Source: Tubiluchus corallicola (Eukaryota > Priapulida > Priapulimorpha > Priapulimorphida > Tubiluchidae). From it: DNA of 64,000 bases. The stretch lies in contig JAQGDQ010000008.1 in the NCBI GenBank assembly GCA_030141605.1, positions 1,230,501-1,294,500 of the forward strand. The letters run 5' to 3'. Below are positions 27,901-42,900 of this stretch, piece after piece. A program made the translations under genes and the position numbers. Within the stretch, counting starts at the first letter, position 1. Every line of letters starts with the position of its first letter. The notes under the pieces are model-generated. The model was not told the DNA's origin. It searched no databases and saw only the letters and a program-made list of their open reading frames with translations.

Positions 27901-30900
27901 AAAAGACAACATACGTCCTCATCTTCACGTTTCTTTCTCTTTGTTGGCTTTAGCTGCACTGGAGGAATTTCAACCTATAAACAATCAACAATTAAAGATA
28001 AACAATGAGATTTCTGCAAACTAGACAAGTGTGACTAAAATTAAAAAGCAAGCTTAACAAATTCTCTTGTACAATCAAAAGAAATTGTTTTCATTCAAAA
28101 TTCATTCATTTAAAATTCAAAGCTCTTTTTTACAGTTTGGTATTCTGTAAGCTGAAATCCAGTTTTCAATGACAGAGCATACACAATAAGGATGTTTGTC
28201 ACAGGACCAGAAATATACAAATATTAGCCACTGAAGATTCAGATGTGGATACATGCTCCTACGGCAAAGTAAACACTTGCAATATTATTTTGATGATATT
28301 AATAAAGTTAACTGCATAATCGGCAAACAATTTCATTTAACGGCATGAACGCAACCATCGGTTTTGCCTCAAGCATTAATGACGTCATAAATGTGACTGC
28401 TGTCATTGTTAACCATACACGTAGTAGTCACACATATCACACCTGTGAGGACCGTCGTCTGTTATCACCGACTTCAGGTTTCAGACCGCCATAGTCGGGA
28501 TCCATTCTTTCTAACTCCCAGTCCTCATACTGCCGATGTTTAAGCAAGTTACGGAAATCCACCGCACCTTCGGCTGAAAATGAAAAATGCAATGTGTTAA
28601 CTCACCAACAATAGGATGGCATACATTGCAACAATGGTGAAATTAGGATATTCAAAATTAGTTGTATATAATTTTAATTTCAAAATTGCTAATGACAGAA
28701 TAAACCCACAGCAATTGAAATTTTAAACCAAACTTCACCAAAAAGAGGGAAAAATGGAAAAGTTGGAATTAGATTCAAATGTGCTAGGTTCAAATCCATG
28801 CTCAGTTCTGGTATTTTCACATTTTTCCTATTTTTTTTATTAAGTCTGATCAAAACTATTTAAGTGTTTATTCCATCATTAGGAAATTCAAGCTTAGCAA
28901 TACTAAAAGGACAAAACAATTTACATAACCACATTATCATATTATTCACAGTCAACTTAGAAGTGTATGGACTTCTCAACAATTAATCTCGGGAAGTTTT
29001 TTATATGAAGAAAAATTATTGCTCAAAAATAATAATCGGGATGAGAAGTTTATCTAATTTGCAAAGCTCCCCAATTCTAGTAAACAGATGATGTTTCATC
29101 TGACCGACTTATGATGCTTGGCACACTCGTTTGATTTTGTAATGATATTTTGTGCCTTGGTATTGAAATATCACAAATGTACTAATTATTTCTTTTGGCT
29201 TGATTTCTAGCATTAAGAATGACACTTGTGTCGAAACGATCATCTGCACTTAATAAATATCATGTTCATTCTTAAAAAGGTCCTTTCAAAACATGTTAAC
29301 CACTCCATTAACAGCATTTTGACAAATGTCTTGTGGTGCTGGTTAAACCAAGCTAAATAAAATCTACTAGATGCTACAAAAAAAAACAGAAATTAGATGA
29401 TAATATCCAGATCATAATAGCCACACAAAAAACGTCATAGCATTTGGCCTATGCAAGTTCGCAAATCAACTGCAGTTAGGCTGCTTATAAATCCAGTTTG
29501 TTCTCGTGGGCGGCCTACCTATGGAATTGTTCACCAAAAAATTGTTTTTCTGCTAAATGCAACTTCACCTGCTTCGAGTACATTACCAAGTATCGTCTAT
29601 CACTAACAAATCAACTATTATACATATTTCCATTTTTCTGCTGCAACCTTTAACCCTGAGTGGCAATTATGGGCTTATTTGTGGGCAACTTGGGAGCAAA
29701 CACAAGCATAGCTGATTTTAATTTTATTCAATTGGCTAAGAAAGCACAGTAACTTAACCCACCGGCTATCATTATTTTGAAATTTTCCTCTGCGTTGCCC
29801 TGAGAATTGTCAAGTTTAATTGTATAAAGTCCATCATCAGCAGTTTTCATATTCCTAATCTGCATCGTTACCAAGTTTTTGTCTTCTATAAACAAAAAAA
29901 CCGTAATAAATACAATAGGTCAGCATAAAAGTGCATAGGACACAATTCATCAAACTGTAGTCTGCACATTCCATGAACAAAAGTGTTCACATGTTCACAC
30001 AGTAAAAACACAAATCGATGAAACTAGTTTATGATTTAACTACAAGTTGCTAATACACAATCTCAAAAGTTTTAATATAATGCAAATTTGAATAAATATC
30101 ACATATTATGTGTATGCATGTTAAACTAGGAAATGTCAGTGAACTTACCATCAATGTAATACACATATCGTAAACCGGGAAACAATTCTCTGGAACCTTT
30201 GTACCATCGAACTCTAGGAGCCGGGTTACCGCCGATCCTAATATGAACTTCACCGGTTGTTTCTGAATTGAAAAAAAGATGAAAGTGAAGCAAAAATTAA
30301 AATGAATTTCAAGTGTCTGGTATTATGATGCAGCAATCAGAAAAAGAGTGATTTCATTAAGTATTTTAATTATCTAAAATCTGTTGCACATGTAAGTTGC
30401 ATCAGAAATTTTCGACAGTTCAGATTATATTATATCCTACTTTCCAGGGCAGGATTAAGGTGTGTTGGTGCCCTAAGCATACCCGGCTGTCTCCTTTGCC
30501 CCTATGCAAGTTCTCCGGCTAAAAGCATACGTATTATGTAATAAAGTTAAGTGACACTATATAAAAAACAAACTTCATTACTTTATATTATGCACTTATG
30601 CAATTAAATTCTCTATTGTCCTAAAAATGAAATTTTAATTAAATTAAATCAGCCATAATCATATCACTACACTTCATAATCTAAAATAGCTCCATAAGTT
30701 TGTACACCTTTCCTAAACACTGGCAACTTGTTTTCCTATAAATAGCAAGTAGTACTAGAAGTAATTAGTAATAATTGTGTTATCATATTAGATGACTCGA
30801 TGCACTGCGCAGTGATGGATCAAGGATGTAATTACGAGATGCTGTCATTGCTGTGAAATCTTGAATAAAAACTCTTAAGAGCTTGTAAAGTTGTAAGTCT

Positions 30901-33900
30901 GCATCATATGTGACTTTTGGTCTAGAATGATGCTAAACAGGAACTTTAAATGACCCAACTGCATATATGAGCCATTCCTGTTAGTTACAAATGTTGTAGC
31001 TGAAGTGTTGCCAACTTGCAATGTCAATAAGTGAAAGCATGGTGACAAAAACTGACATTAGGCGCTAAATTTTGATGTTATTTAGCAAACAGGATAACAA
31101 AATTATTTAAACTAAACTTGCTAAAGATACTTGTTTTTCTTTTTTTTGTACATTACTAGTCAACATTTGAGTGTTAGTATCATCAATATTGTACATAGAA
31201 TATTCCATTTTTCACTATAGACTTACACTTTTAGGCATAGGATGCTTTGCCACAGAAGCAATTTGGGACTGTCTGTTTTGGCACATGTTATCTGGCCGCA
31301 TGGGTCATTTGGACACATATGCTATTTGGACACAAACATTTGACACTTTTAAGTGTAGGACATGTGCAGCATATTTCTCATTGTCCAATGTTTCAGAATC
31401 ACCATTTCTGATTGACGAACAGCAACTCACCTTTTGTGGTTAACCTTATTCCAGGTGAAAAGACATGAGAAACAAAATCATTTCCGTTCATGTGCCTAAC
31501 AGCAATGGCTGTTAATAAGACTGTATAAAACGGAAGAACACCTCTACTTTTTAATAGTTTCTCAGAAGTTTGACAGCAATCGCAGCTGCACATGAGTTTA
31601 TTCTTAAGCTAATGTTTAATCAAATACCTATAATTTTGTGCTGAAATATTCTATGTGAATAAATTTTATGATCAGCAGTATAGCACAAATGGATGTGTAG
31701 TTGTGCATGACCAATAAGTTTAAGCCCTTCTTTTTTTGATAGCTTTAGACCCGCGAATTACTTAATCCGCCCCTGCTATGATGCTATGTAAGGGTATGCA
31801 AAACAACCCAGCCAAGGTGCCTCATTCTTCTGTAGCTATCTAACTCACGTTTTGTACTATGAAGGACTTTTAAGGGCTTTAACATACCTTATTAAAATTT
31901 TCTACTTATTTTTTGCCAGCTTGGCACCCCTGAGCCATGGTGTCGTAAGCATGTGCTTAGTTTGTTTATATGTTAATCCAGCCCTGCTACTTTCTTACTG
32001 TAAACTACCTGAATTATGCGTGTACATAGCAAATACTGTAATTACTAACAATTGTTATGTTTGTTTGTTTGTCTGTTAAGCTTTAGGTAAATTTTGTTTG
32101 TTTATTGCACCAGTGATATTATACAAATAAATGAGAATTAGGAGTGCACAAATGGATAGCTAGAATTTAAAGCAGCTTTTCACAGAAAATGTCACAAGAT
32201 CAAAATGCAATGGCATTCAGATAAAAATGGAAAACAAAAATGCCAACAAATTTTCGAAAAAATAGATTTTTGCACTATTTTTGGCATTTTTCAGTAGTTA
32301 CACGTAAATAATATTTCTATTTTAATTGAAATTTGAAGTAATCTACAAATACAAAAGTATTATAAACACTTAATCACAAAACATTTGGAAGGTCAATGTA
32401 CAAATCTCCTTTTGCTCACCATATCTTATAATACAAGCATGAAATACTTGATTGTAGTTGACAGAAATCATGCAAGAAGTTCACATAAGTATTGTTTGAT
32501 CATGTTGATAAAGGTTTGTTTGGTTATTTAATAAAAGGTCTCTCTCGGTGGGCTCAACAAAGCTGTCTTAATCAAAGTGTGTCACTGACATAGCTGAATG
32601 TATTACCAACTATCTTACAAACTTACTATCTAGCTAATAAAAACAGCTATTACACGTACTAAATTTACTTGTAGAGAACAATATTTAGTTATTACAATTT
32701 GCACTGAACACCGAATTTGATAATAAGGTAGGTAATAGTGATGATGACAAAAACAATGACAACGAGTAACACCAAGAATAAGAACAAGAACAGCAATAAT
32801 AATAGTAGTAGCAGCAGCAACAGCAAGAGCAACAACAGCAGTAGCAGCAACAACAAACAACAACAATAGCAGTAATAACAAAAACAACAGCGATGACACC
32901 AATAACAAGAATAACTGTGCAGCAAGATAAAGCGAAGCTTTGGAGGTCTGCACTGTCTATTGCATGTGCATCATTTGCAAAAAAAAATACTAACTTACTT
33001 TCTTGACCAAACCAGTTAGCTGGCTTCTCCATGAAATAAGGGGCACACAAATCATCACCAGTTGGCTGAAGCTTCTTGTCTAAATTGGGTTCATCAAAAT
33101 ACTTCTGTTTCATCTCAAATGTGTGTGTTTCAGAAAGCAGACCAACTTTTTTCCCCCCTAAAGAGCTGCGTCTCCTCGCCAATGCCGGAGTGTTTTCTGG
33201 TTTTAAGCCTCCAGTGCTTTCTCTAGATTCTCTGCGTGATGTGGCCTTTTCACCTTCATTGTCACCTGTGACAAAATAGTAGCAAAATTGAATTTGACTG
33301 ACTTAAAGTAGCCACATCTAAAGTAAATAATTAAATGCTTTTAACATTTTTTTTTACTCTTTGTAACAAATTAGAACACCGACATTCTAAACTTTTTCAC
33401 TCTGTGTTAAACATGTATCTTTCCACATGTCATTTGTACAACATGTTATGTACTGCCTTTACATTGCTGCCAATATTACTACATTGCTACATTACACTGC
33501 CAATATTACTGGTTTAATATTGGCTTATTTGTGTTGTAGTTGATGTGAAATAAGCATATTAACTTTTACAAATAAAATGTGAAGGGTGCCTTGTAAAATT
33601 CTAGTTAGATTACTGTAAACTGTAAAATAGGTAAAATAAAGGCATAATAAAAACTTAAAAGCCTCACATACAAAAGTTTGTTTGCTTTTGTAAAAAATAT
33701 ACTCATTATCTCTAGATACTCCAAATATACTCACTGCAAATTTATTTATATATAAACTTTGATATGCAAAAAAAGCATTAAATCAAATCAAATCAAATGC
33801 AGTTCTTGAGTAAAAACAAAGTACAATGATAAATGTCAGATGTCTATAAATCATAAAGTTACCTGTGACCAAAACTTCAATACTTGGTCTTGGTTTTGAT

Positions 33901-36900
33901 TTGCGTTTCGGTCCTTCCTCTTCATACTCTGGTCCTTCACCCTCTTTCTTTACTGGTTTTAATTTTACCTATATCAAAATGACATATGCAATAAATTAAC
34001 CAATCTCTTCTTAATTATTCAGTTTTTAAGATCATATGTCAGTTTTAGTGCATTTTTAGTAATGACAGTGCAGATGAATCAGACTGGTACTTCAAAACAG
34101 TTACCAACAATCAAATAATGCAATATTTAACAGGTATGTAGAACTTTTGTGTAAACTTACTAAACATTGTTACTAAGCATCAAACTCAGCAAGGACTCAA
34201 CAAGCAGTTTTAGATCAAGATGGCAATGCAATAGTTGATTTTTTTGAGAAATCAAATTTCACAAAACCGAATTATCCGTAGCACTGATAACATGCAACGT
34301 TCTACACATCACCTATTATTTCATCATGTTCTTGACGAGAAAGAATTTAAATGCAATACATCATCAGCAGAAGAAAACTGACAGTCTGTACAAAATCTTA
34401 TCGAGTGAAATTGATGCATGACGCTTTTAAGTGCTTTTTGTTTCTGATGAAAGAACTGACAGTTTATGCAAGTTTATTGAAAGACAGTGATAAGGGCTGT
34501 GTTCTCAATGCTTCTCACTCTTAACAATCTATATACACATTAAATGCTTACAAAAAATGAACAATTTCATTGCTGATAGAAAACCTGACAGTTTGCACAC
34601 CATGTTATTAAATGACAGTGATGTGTAGCACTTTCAGTGAAATTCACTTGCAGAGGAAATGGCCGACTACTAAACAGTATCCATATCAGTATTCACGCAT
34701 GAGCCCATAATTCAGTCCAGAGGGTTTCTTGCAGGAACCAAGGACAATGAATTGATAGTAGTGCCACAATTTAAACCATCTGTGTCGACAGTCTGATATG
34801 GATGACTGCATGCCAACAGTTTTGCCTTGGGATAATTAGTTTCCATAAAAAGAATTTCACGAGGCCAACAAATGACAGAACTTCTAGGTGACCAAATCAT
34901 GCTGAATAGTTACAGTGGACAGTCTAAAAGTATCATTTTATAAAAAAAAAACTATGTCTAGAATAAGTGGAGCGAAATATCACCAGCAATCCAGGATATT
35001 ATGATCTACTATGCAAGTCAGTAAAAAGGTATTCTACTACTGCAACCTAATAGTATAATAACTTATGAGAACACAGCAGAATAGAGTTGACAAGCCATTG
35101 GCATTGCAGCATTTAGTGTTTGCTAGATTAATTTCTGCATCTACTGGTCTTTAGTATAGATTTATTTGAGAATTCTGCCAGCTTAATGCTGTCAGAGAGC
35201 ATCTGCAGATGATTATAAAAACAGCCAGTAACTATAGGCTCTCTAACACTAATAAGCGAAAATGTGACTTTCACATGATCACAAGTGTCTTCTCTAGATC
35301 TCTCATGTCAAAGTATTGTCATCTTGCTTGGCTTAATATACAGTAGGCTGGGAACAACAAGCAAACCCTGGAATTTTTTGAACTGTTAATTATGCGGGAA
35401 CAATATGAAATGCGAAATGCAATAAATAACACGTAATAATTGTCTTGTTTAGAAATCGTCAACGTATAAATAAAAAAGTTGACCACATTTGTCTGTAAAA
35501 AACAGAAAAAACTTGGAAAGCCCTTCCCCTCACCGTTTCGCCTTCGTCGTTCTCTGTGGGTATCTTTCCTTTGCCCATTTTTAACTTCCGCTTTTCGTCT
35601 TCTTCACCCTCGGCCGGTTTCTTTTTCTTCTTTTTAGTAACCTATTGAAATCAAAAGCAACGTTCATTACTAATCATTAGCATTCATAACCACATTTGAT
35701 TAAAAATGCTTTAAAAAGCCAAGAAAGCATGCATTTAGTTCAGACTGCAATGTATTGATAGAAATTGCTCCTACAGTATATTGCCAGCTTCCTGAGAAAA
35801 AGGTACTCATGATGGCAATGAGAAATTTAGGCAGAGCAACAAAAATTAAGACTGTTATTTTAGTGTCAATCAAATAGCCTCCATAGAATATTGAGAAAAT
35901 TTTACCCCCCCCCCCCGCATGTATGTGTCCAAAGTCCAATTGTAAAGTATCGAAACAAATTTAAACTAATGCGCTGAAATGTAATGACTTAAATTTGTTT
36001 TACACATGGCAGAAATAAATAACTGGGAAGCATAGGAAATGCCACTGATGAATCAAAAATTGAATTCCTAGGCCTACGTGCTCATTCTCTCGTAAAGCCA
36101 AGATGTAGTTTAATGTCATTTCAGAGCATTGGCAGTCGTTTCCAACTCTAGATAAATAACAAGACCCAGCTAAACAGTAGTAAAGCATTTAGTAATCACA
36201 TTTAAAATATACATTTGAAATAAATGAAGACTACGAATTTGAAAAATGCCATAAGAAAATAAAATTTTCATCCCAGAATTGCACACTGCACAGAAAATTA
36301 CTCACCTGCCTAAGAATTAAAAGCTCAATAAAAATAAAAACCTATAAATAACGCAATAAATGGTTAAAAAATTTCAAGGACTTTTGTAGGGCATCCGAAT
36401 CAAACCATTTCATTTAATGTAACTCGGAAAGCTTATACTTAGTAATGGAACTTTTTATGATACCACTTTTGATTTGAAAACATGTTCTAAATAGTCCTTC
36501 TTTGTCATTGCTTCACCCCCCAAACCAAACTAAACACAAGCATGAAATTAAAAGTACCATGGTAAGCAAGAGATGTCTCAGTTTAATAAGGGTCATCACT
36601 AAGCCAGGCTAATCATAGACCACGTCTTTCTGCTCTATACACCATTTGTTAATCAACAAAATAAGAAGTGTCAACATAGCGAATATCGCATGACACTTTG
36701 ACACAAATGAACGGCTCATTACCTCACTTTTCCACAAATGAATAATATGTTCTTTTATAACTGACACCAGAATGAAAAATCAGATATCAATAGTGCATCA
36801 GTGAAAGTAAAAACCACAACTTCAAAGGCTCAAATAACAAAAATTGTTTTTCCTTCTAAAAAGATTTGTGAAAGCTGCAATGTTTGTAATAAAATGGAGT

Positions 36901-39900
36901 GGATTAAACCAGCATAACTGTGATTATTAAACATAATTTTAAGCTAACTGCACATCAATAATTATGACACACTAGTTACTAAAGTATAACATTGAGGAAA
37001 CAAACAAGTAAGACCGTTGCTCAGTGGCCTAACTAAACCAGTGCTTCAAATTTGAAAAATAATGTGGATGTGCATGCAGTAGACATTGTCCAAAACAATG
37101 AAGAAAGTTGCTGCCCTCTATTAGCTCCAAAAATAATACTTCAAAAAAGATGTAGGATAAGTTAGCTCGTTTTGAGGTGCAGTTGGCTCAAACTTACTTT
37201 GACTTACCAATTTTCAGTAGGTTGTTGCATTTACAGCACAGTGTAGTTAGCATGGCAATGTTAAGCAGGTGAGCAGGAACGAGAAAATAAAGAGAATATT
37301 AGAAAGAGTTACTAAATACTAAACAGCAACAATATGCTACAGACACAATTAATCAGACACAATCAAAGTTTCATCGACAAGAAAAATGCCATGTTTCAGA
37401 CTTTAACAAAGGGTCTCTTTACCATCAAACCACAAAAGATTTCATCATCAGGCCTGGCAATAAATACTAATTGTGTGTCTAGACTAGAGTTTTCTCTCAG
37501 AGTTCTTGCTATCAATAGAGCTAGTCTGCAAGAAACTCTTAAAAGAACTCTTAGCAAATCTCATAGAGTTTGTAATAACTTGCCGAGAGAACTCACAGTG
37601 CCGTTCACACTTGGAAGTTTACTTTCAGAGAAAACTCTCGAAAGTAAGGGTATCTGAAATACTTTAATATCATATCGATGGAAATTTAATTGTGAGAACA
37701 TTATTCATTGAAAAATATTAGCATTACAATTACTACATAGCGTTATGCATTAACAAAATTAAATGTTGGTTAACAGTTTAATACTTATTAGTTAGTATGA
37801 TTAATAAATCGGAGCCACGTGTCTGGAAAACCAGTATCTCCAAGTTTTCAAATCATATAGCAATTAAATTGCAAGAAATTATCATTATTAAGCGACTGTA
37901 ATGAAATGGCTCAGCTACAAAAATATTTCTAAAAACTTGTAAACAATAACAATAAAAATACTACTAAGTATGAACAAAAAAAATCTCAGTTAATTTTACC
38001 AATTTTGTGCCTAATTTAAAAAGATATTAGATTCATAAAAAAATATGTCTAATATCATTTGTCATCTAATTTAAAAAAAACAGTAACAGCAATTATGCAG
38101 ATATTGTAGTATTTAAGTTTATGGCAAAAGACCAATAAATTGCCAGAAATTTTGATATTGTTCACTTACTTTAAAAGCCTATACTGTAGTTTTTCAGCTT
38201 TTATGAACCATAATCAGAGGTGTAACCCTTTCCTTTTAAAAATGAAAAAAACACCTGTGCTACTCATTTAAGTCAACAAGTAAACAAGAGCCAAATTTGG
38301 TCACGGTTGCCACAATGCCAAACATTTGAGAAAAACCATCAAACTTTTGTTCTCACATTCTTCGATCATGTAGTACGGGTATCTGGTCATTGAGATTAAC
38401 CAGCTTTGCACAGGGGATTGAAACACTGCAGACTCAGAAAGGGCCTGTCCTGTGTTGTGTTACTAGTAAAATAGCTGGGAGGGGAAACAGTCGTTAAGAA
38501 AGTAATTATAGCCATACAGCATAGTGGTGGTTTTTGAACAGCACCAATGGCATTATTTATAATGAATGTAATTTATAGTGAATGCCAGGAAAGGAACACT
38601 TTTTGTGTAATATTCAGAGTGTATTGGTCATGACTACACGTTATTGTTATCTGCACATAATTTGGTTACAGAGTGACAAGTTACAAGGTGATGCAAAAGG
38701 AGAATATTGATTTTATGTGAGAAAATTTAATATCTGTGTCTGTGTCCATGTAAATGTCTATGTCTAAGGATTGTCATTGTAATTTGCAAAGGCGCAAAAG
38801 TTTTCTATACAAAAACATCGCACCAGGCAATATAATGTCCAGACAGCATTAAACTATCATTAATAAAGAGTCACATATATGTATAAATATACAAGTGATC
38901 ACTAAGGTTATAACTTGTCATAGTATTGCTCCCTTATTATCTCCCTTGTCTTGGAACTGGACAGTATAAAGTGCCAATAGATTCTTAGCTCTGATTTTCC
39001 TAAAACAAGAGATTTTGAGCAGAGTCCTTGAAGTCTCATAGATTTTCAGATTGTGTCTTCCCATGCTTTGTTAATTTGCTAAACTTTAAAGACAAAAAAC
39101 TTACGACATCACTTTATCTTGGTGAAAAAAATGAGCCAAAGGTTGTGACTTAGTAAGCTTTCAAACACGATTTTCAATGAGGTGATTCAAAATTTTATTT
39201 CAAACACACAGTTCACACAATCGCTGAGCACAGTACCATTTAAGGAAACACAACTTTGCCGTTACTTCGACAACTATTTGATTTTCTCACAATCAAATTC
39301 AATTATTGATATTTAGATGATGGTTATGATGCTAATGAATGATGAATTAAAGAAATAATATTGTCATGTTCCAAGGATGCATTGCATATTATTAATTGTT
39401 GTTACCCTTGGCGAATTTTAGCGAATTTTTCCTAGCTACGTACATCGATTCTCGGCTGCTTGGTTTGGCACATTTTCCTAAAATAACAAGACTGAACTTA
39501 ACTAAATTAAATTAAAAAAACAGCTGTTGTCTAAAAATTGTGTAACAACTTTGTACTGCAGCTGCCAACTGTAACCTAAAAATTATCTAATAAAATTGTC
39601 CTTTCTGCTGTTGCTGCAAGATTTACACCTCGGCACATCAAAGTATTGAGATTTCTTCTAAGTTTGTGAAAGTCTGGATCTTGATTATCTTCAGTGAAAG
39701 GAGCTCTTTCACGGCAGAGCTGAAACTAGGTCTCAGAAACAGCTTCTTAATAAGAAATTTGAGCAAGCGATTTAAGACCCAAAAAAATTAGTCTGGCAGT
39801 TTTTACTGCCACCTTTGAAACATTTGACGTAAGAACATTCTTTTTCCCCATTAAAATACCAAGAATGTTTACTATGACAAATGCTTGTCTGACTGAAACA

Positions 39901-42900
39901 TTTTTTTAATTTTACACAATAAATTATAGAAAAATAAAGTAATACAATAACAGCGTGAGCTAGTTTCATAAACTTATATGTCTAACACGATTCTTGAGGA
40001 CTTCAGGTCCCAAAAGATGTATGCAATATTAGCGTTTCAAGTGACAACCAAGTCTTGGTGCAACTTTTAGACTGCTTCCAATGACATTAATAAGACTACA
40101 TTTTGACTTTCTAAAGTTGACAGTTTACAGATGTTTTTAAAGGTAATGGTTGCACTAGAACTATTTACTATTTTGCGAAATAGAATTTCTGGATTCACAA
40201 TAAGGTGCATCCCTTCTAATTCTAACTGTGAATGAATACAGCACGCAGTCATTTTACTATGGGACTAACACACTGATTCAGAATGACAGAGGTAGCAGAA
40301 TTCTATATTTCTTGATCTCACATTACCACCGTTCTCTTTTCAGCAAACCAACATCCACACACAACAACCACTCAGAACCAAATGCGCCGTGAATGACAAT
40401 TCAGCGACTATTGTGATTTGATTTTGCTCTGTAGTTTAGGTACTAATCGTATGTCTTAAGTGTGACAAACAAGTTTAACAGGCATACAACATTACTTTGA
40501 GTACTATGCAGCTTGATAGCAGCTTACAGCAGGAAAAAGTGCTTTTTTAACTATTTCTCGCAACAACTTCCAGCTTCCCTACATTCCCCATTCCCAGGTG
40601 GCTGGTAATAAAGTATTGAATTTGATAGTGTTTATAAACAGTGCAAATGGCTGTTTGAACTCAGGACATTCAGAACAAAGTAAATGAGAATTGAAAAGTG
40701 ATCGATTGCTCTACTTTGAGGCACAAGGTCTTACATCGGTATTTTCCGAGATGTCAGTCAGTGCGCACATGTGGGCAGGCAAAACCGAAAAGAGAACATT
40801 AGTAATGTGATAAGCGTGGAGATAGGTGATGACAAAAGAGACGCCACGCTTTTTCCTGCAAACTCGTGACCACATGTCATACTAATTCACAGTAGCTTCA
40901 ACATAAAGGCACCAATCATTATAAATGAGGTGAAAGAAACTGACTTCAATCTGACAGCTATGTAACCTACTTAATACAAGAGCTCAGGTTAAACTAGCAT
41001 AAATCATGGAACATAGTGACATTTTTTTTTAATTTTACAGGCACCAACTGTGGTATTCAATGTTTAGGAACCATTTTTGGCTTTTAAAAATATCATGTAA
41101 GAATTTTTAGTGGCACAGTGAGTTGACTGAAGGATGTCTGGATGGAAAGTGTAGCAAAATCAGGGCATAACATGTTGAATCAATGGCGTAAGAGATGACA
41201 AAATATAAGTGTGGAGTGTAAGGACTGTTTCTTGCCTTCGTTAAATACAAAGCACATTTTTTTAGTCCGAAAAAGCTAGTTTGAATAGCATGCGAACAAA
41301 GGTCATTTTTAAAAGATATCATTAATGAATACCTTGTTTACATACAATCAAGAATACGATATTGAACATCGTTTCATTTCGCATTTGAAACACAAGTTTG
41401 AAGCTTGTGTAGATGTTTTGAATTTTTCTGATTACATAAGTTCTAATAACAACCAGCTTTAAAATAAATTATAATTTCACGAGTGAATAATGACTACTTT
41501 GTGAAAATCGCACTTTTAAAAATTAATTTCGTTGTTGTTACTATGCTTTGTCGATTAATTGAAATTTTTAAATGCAGACAAAACGACAATTAGGTTAAAC
41601 AAGATTTTCGTTTGTTGTTTTTATAAAGCTTGTATTTAAACTTGCAACTTTTTGTAGACAGAATGGTGCAAGGCAGATAAGAATTTCGAGAATGGAGAAA
41701 AAATCTCAGTGTGCATACCAACAGGAAAACTGACCAGTACCAGATTATAAATATGTAAACAAAAACAGTTTTCCTGACAAACATTGGCTAAGTGGCAACC
41801 ACGTGAAATTCCATAGTTTAAAATTTGCCTCTTCCAAGAGCAACATACGAACCTCTTTTCTTGAAGTCTGCACATGAGGTGATCCCGCAATGCAAAGCAC
41901 AGGCGGCATCAGCAGAAGCGTGTTAGGAAAGAAAATAAAAAAACACACATCAAGTATTAGCTTTAGATTCGTTAGATGCTACAAGACACAGTGACAGAAT
42001 CAGAATGAGCCAAGAAGTTGTTAAAAAATACACAGTTCAATATGCCGTGAAACTGCACTTTTTCCAGAAGAAAAAACATTACGTAGACGACTTGAGTGTG
42101 TCATCACAGCACATTTCAAAATATCAAAAACACATTAACAATTTATTATAAAAACATCAGTGAGTTTTTCTAGTAGAAATTTATACTAATTTTGGCATAT
42201 TTATCACGTGCAAAATTCTGGATCTTATTTGAAAGCCGGAGTCAAAAGATAAAAGAAGTACGTATGCAATCAACAGATGTTACCTCAGAGCTGATTCTAT
42301 CTTTGTTAATAAAAATTACGGATCAATAACAATCAACGGTTTACTTCAACTACATATTAACTAAAACTACAGTAGTACAACTAAATTCGATTAACAGGGT
42401 ACTACTAACCATACTAAACTAATCACTAATGGCTAGTAGCAAGTTATAACTCAGTAAAGCATGTTAACAGTGTGAAGTCAGCAAAAGTAGCTGCCATTAA
42501 GTTTTTACTAATTTAATTGAATTAATAAGTAATTACTTAATTAATAATACTTTGCCGGTGACATGATACAAGGCCTGGTTACACAATATGCAATTTCTTG
42601 AGAATTAAATAAAGTAGTCAACCTAGGTATGCATATTTAAAAGCGCATAACCATTTTGCAGCACCGATTCACAAACAAGATAGACTGGTCTGTCTTTAAT
42701 AGATAGCTCAAGTATTCTAACTAAAGAATTTGGGCAACACGATGAAAAAAGGAAGACTAAGGACAAGACAATTTGTAAGGTAATTAAAACAATATAAGCT
42801 AATGACAGTTGGGGTAAAAAATGATATTTTAGGAAAAACAAGTGTAAAGAATGTGCAGGGGTTTATATTGTTAAGAATCCACTTACTGATGCCTTACAAG

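Larger units (their letters stand above)
24800..27914. other. Intron before Ig2 (3.1 kb)
   Basis: Holds a trinucleotide-rich block (25276-25404) and a tRNA-like SINE candidate near 26040-26165. No coding exon found; short open frames are repeat-derived. Confidence 0.6.

Noticed and set aside
32630-33182. Long minus-strand frames of poly-Leu and poly-Cys character
   Set aside because: They read through the exon 6 donor into a CAG/CAA-type triplet tract; repeat artefact.
37334-37657. 107-codon plus-strand frame
   Set aside because: Overlaps the GAGTTTTCTCT inverted repeat, which explains the open frame; no known domain.
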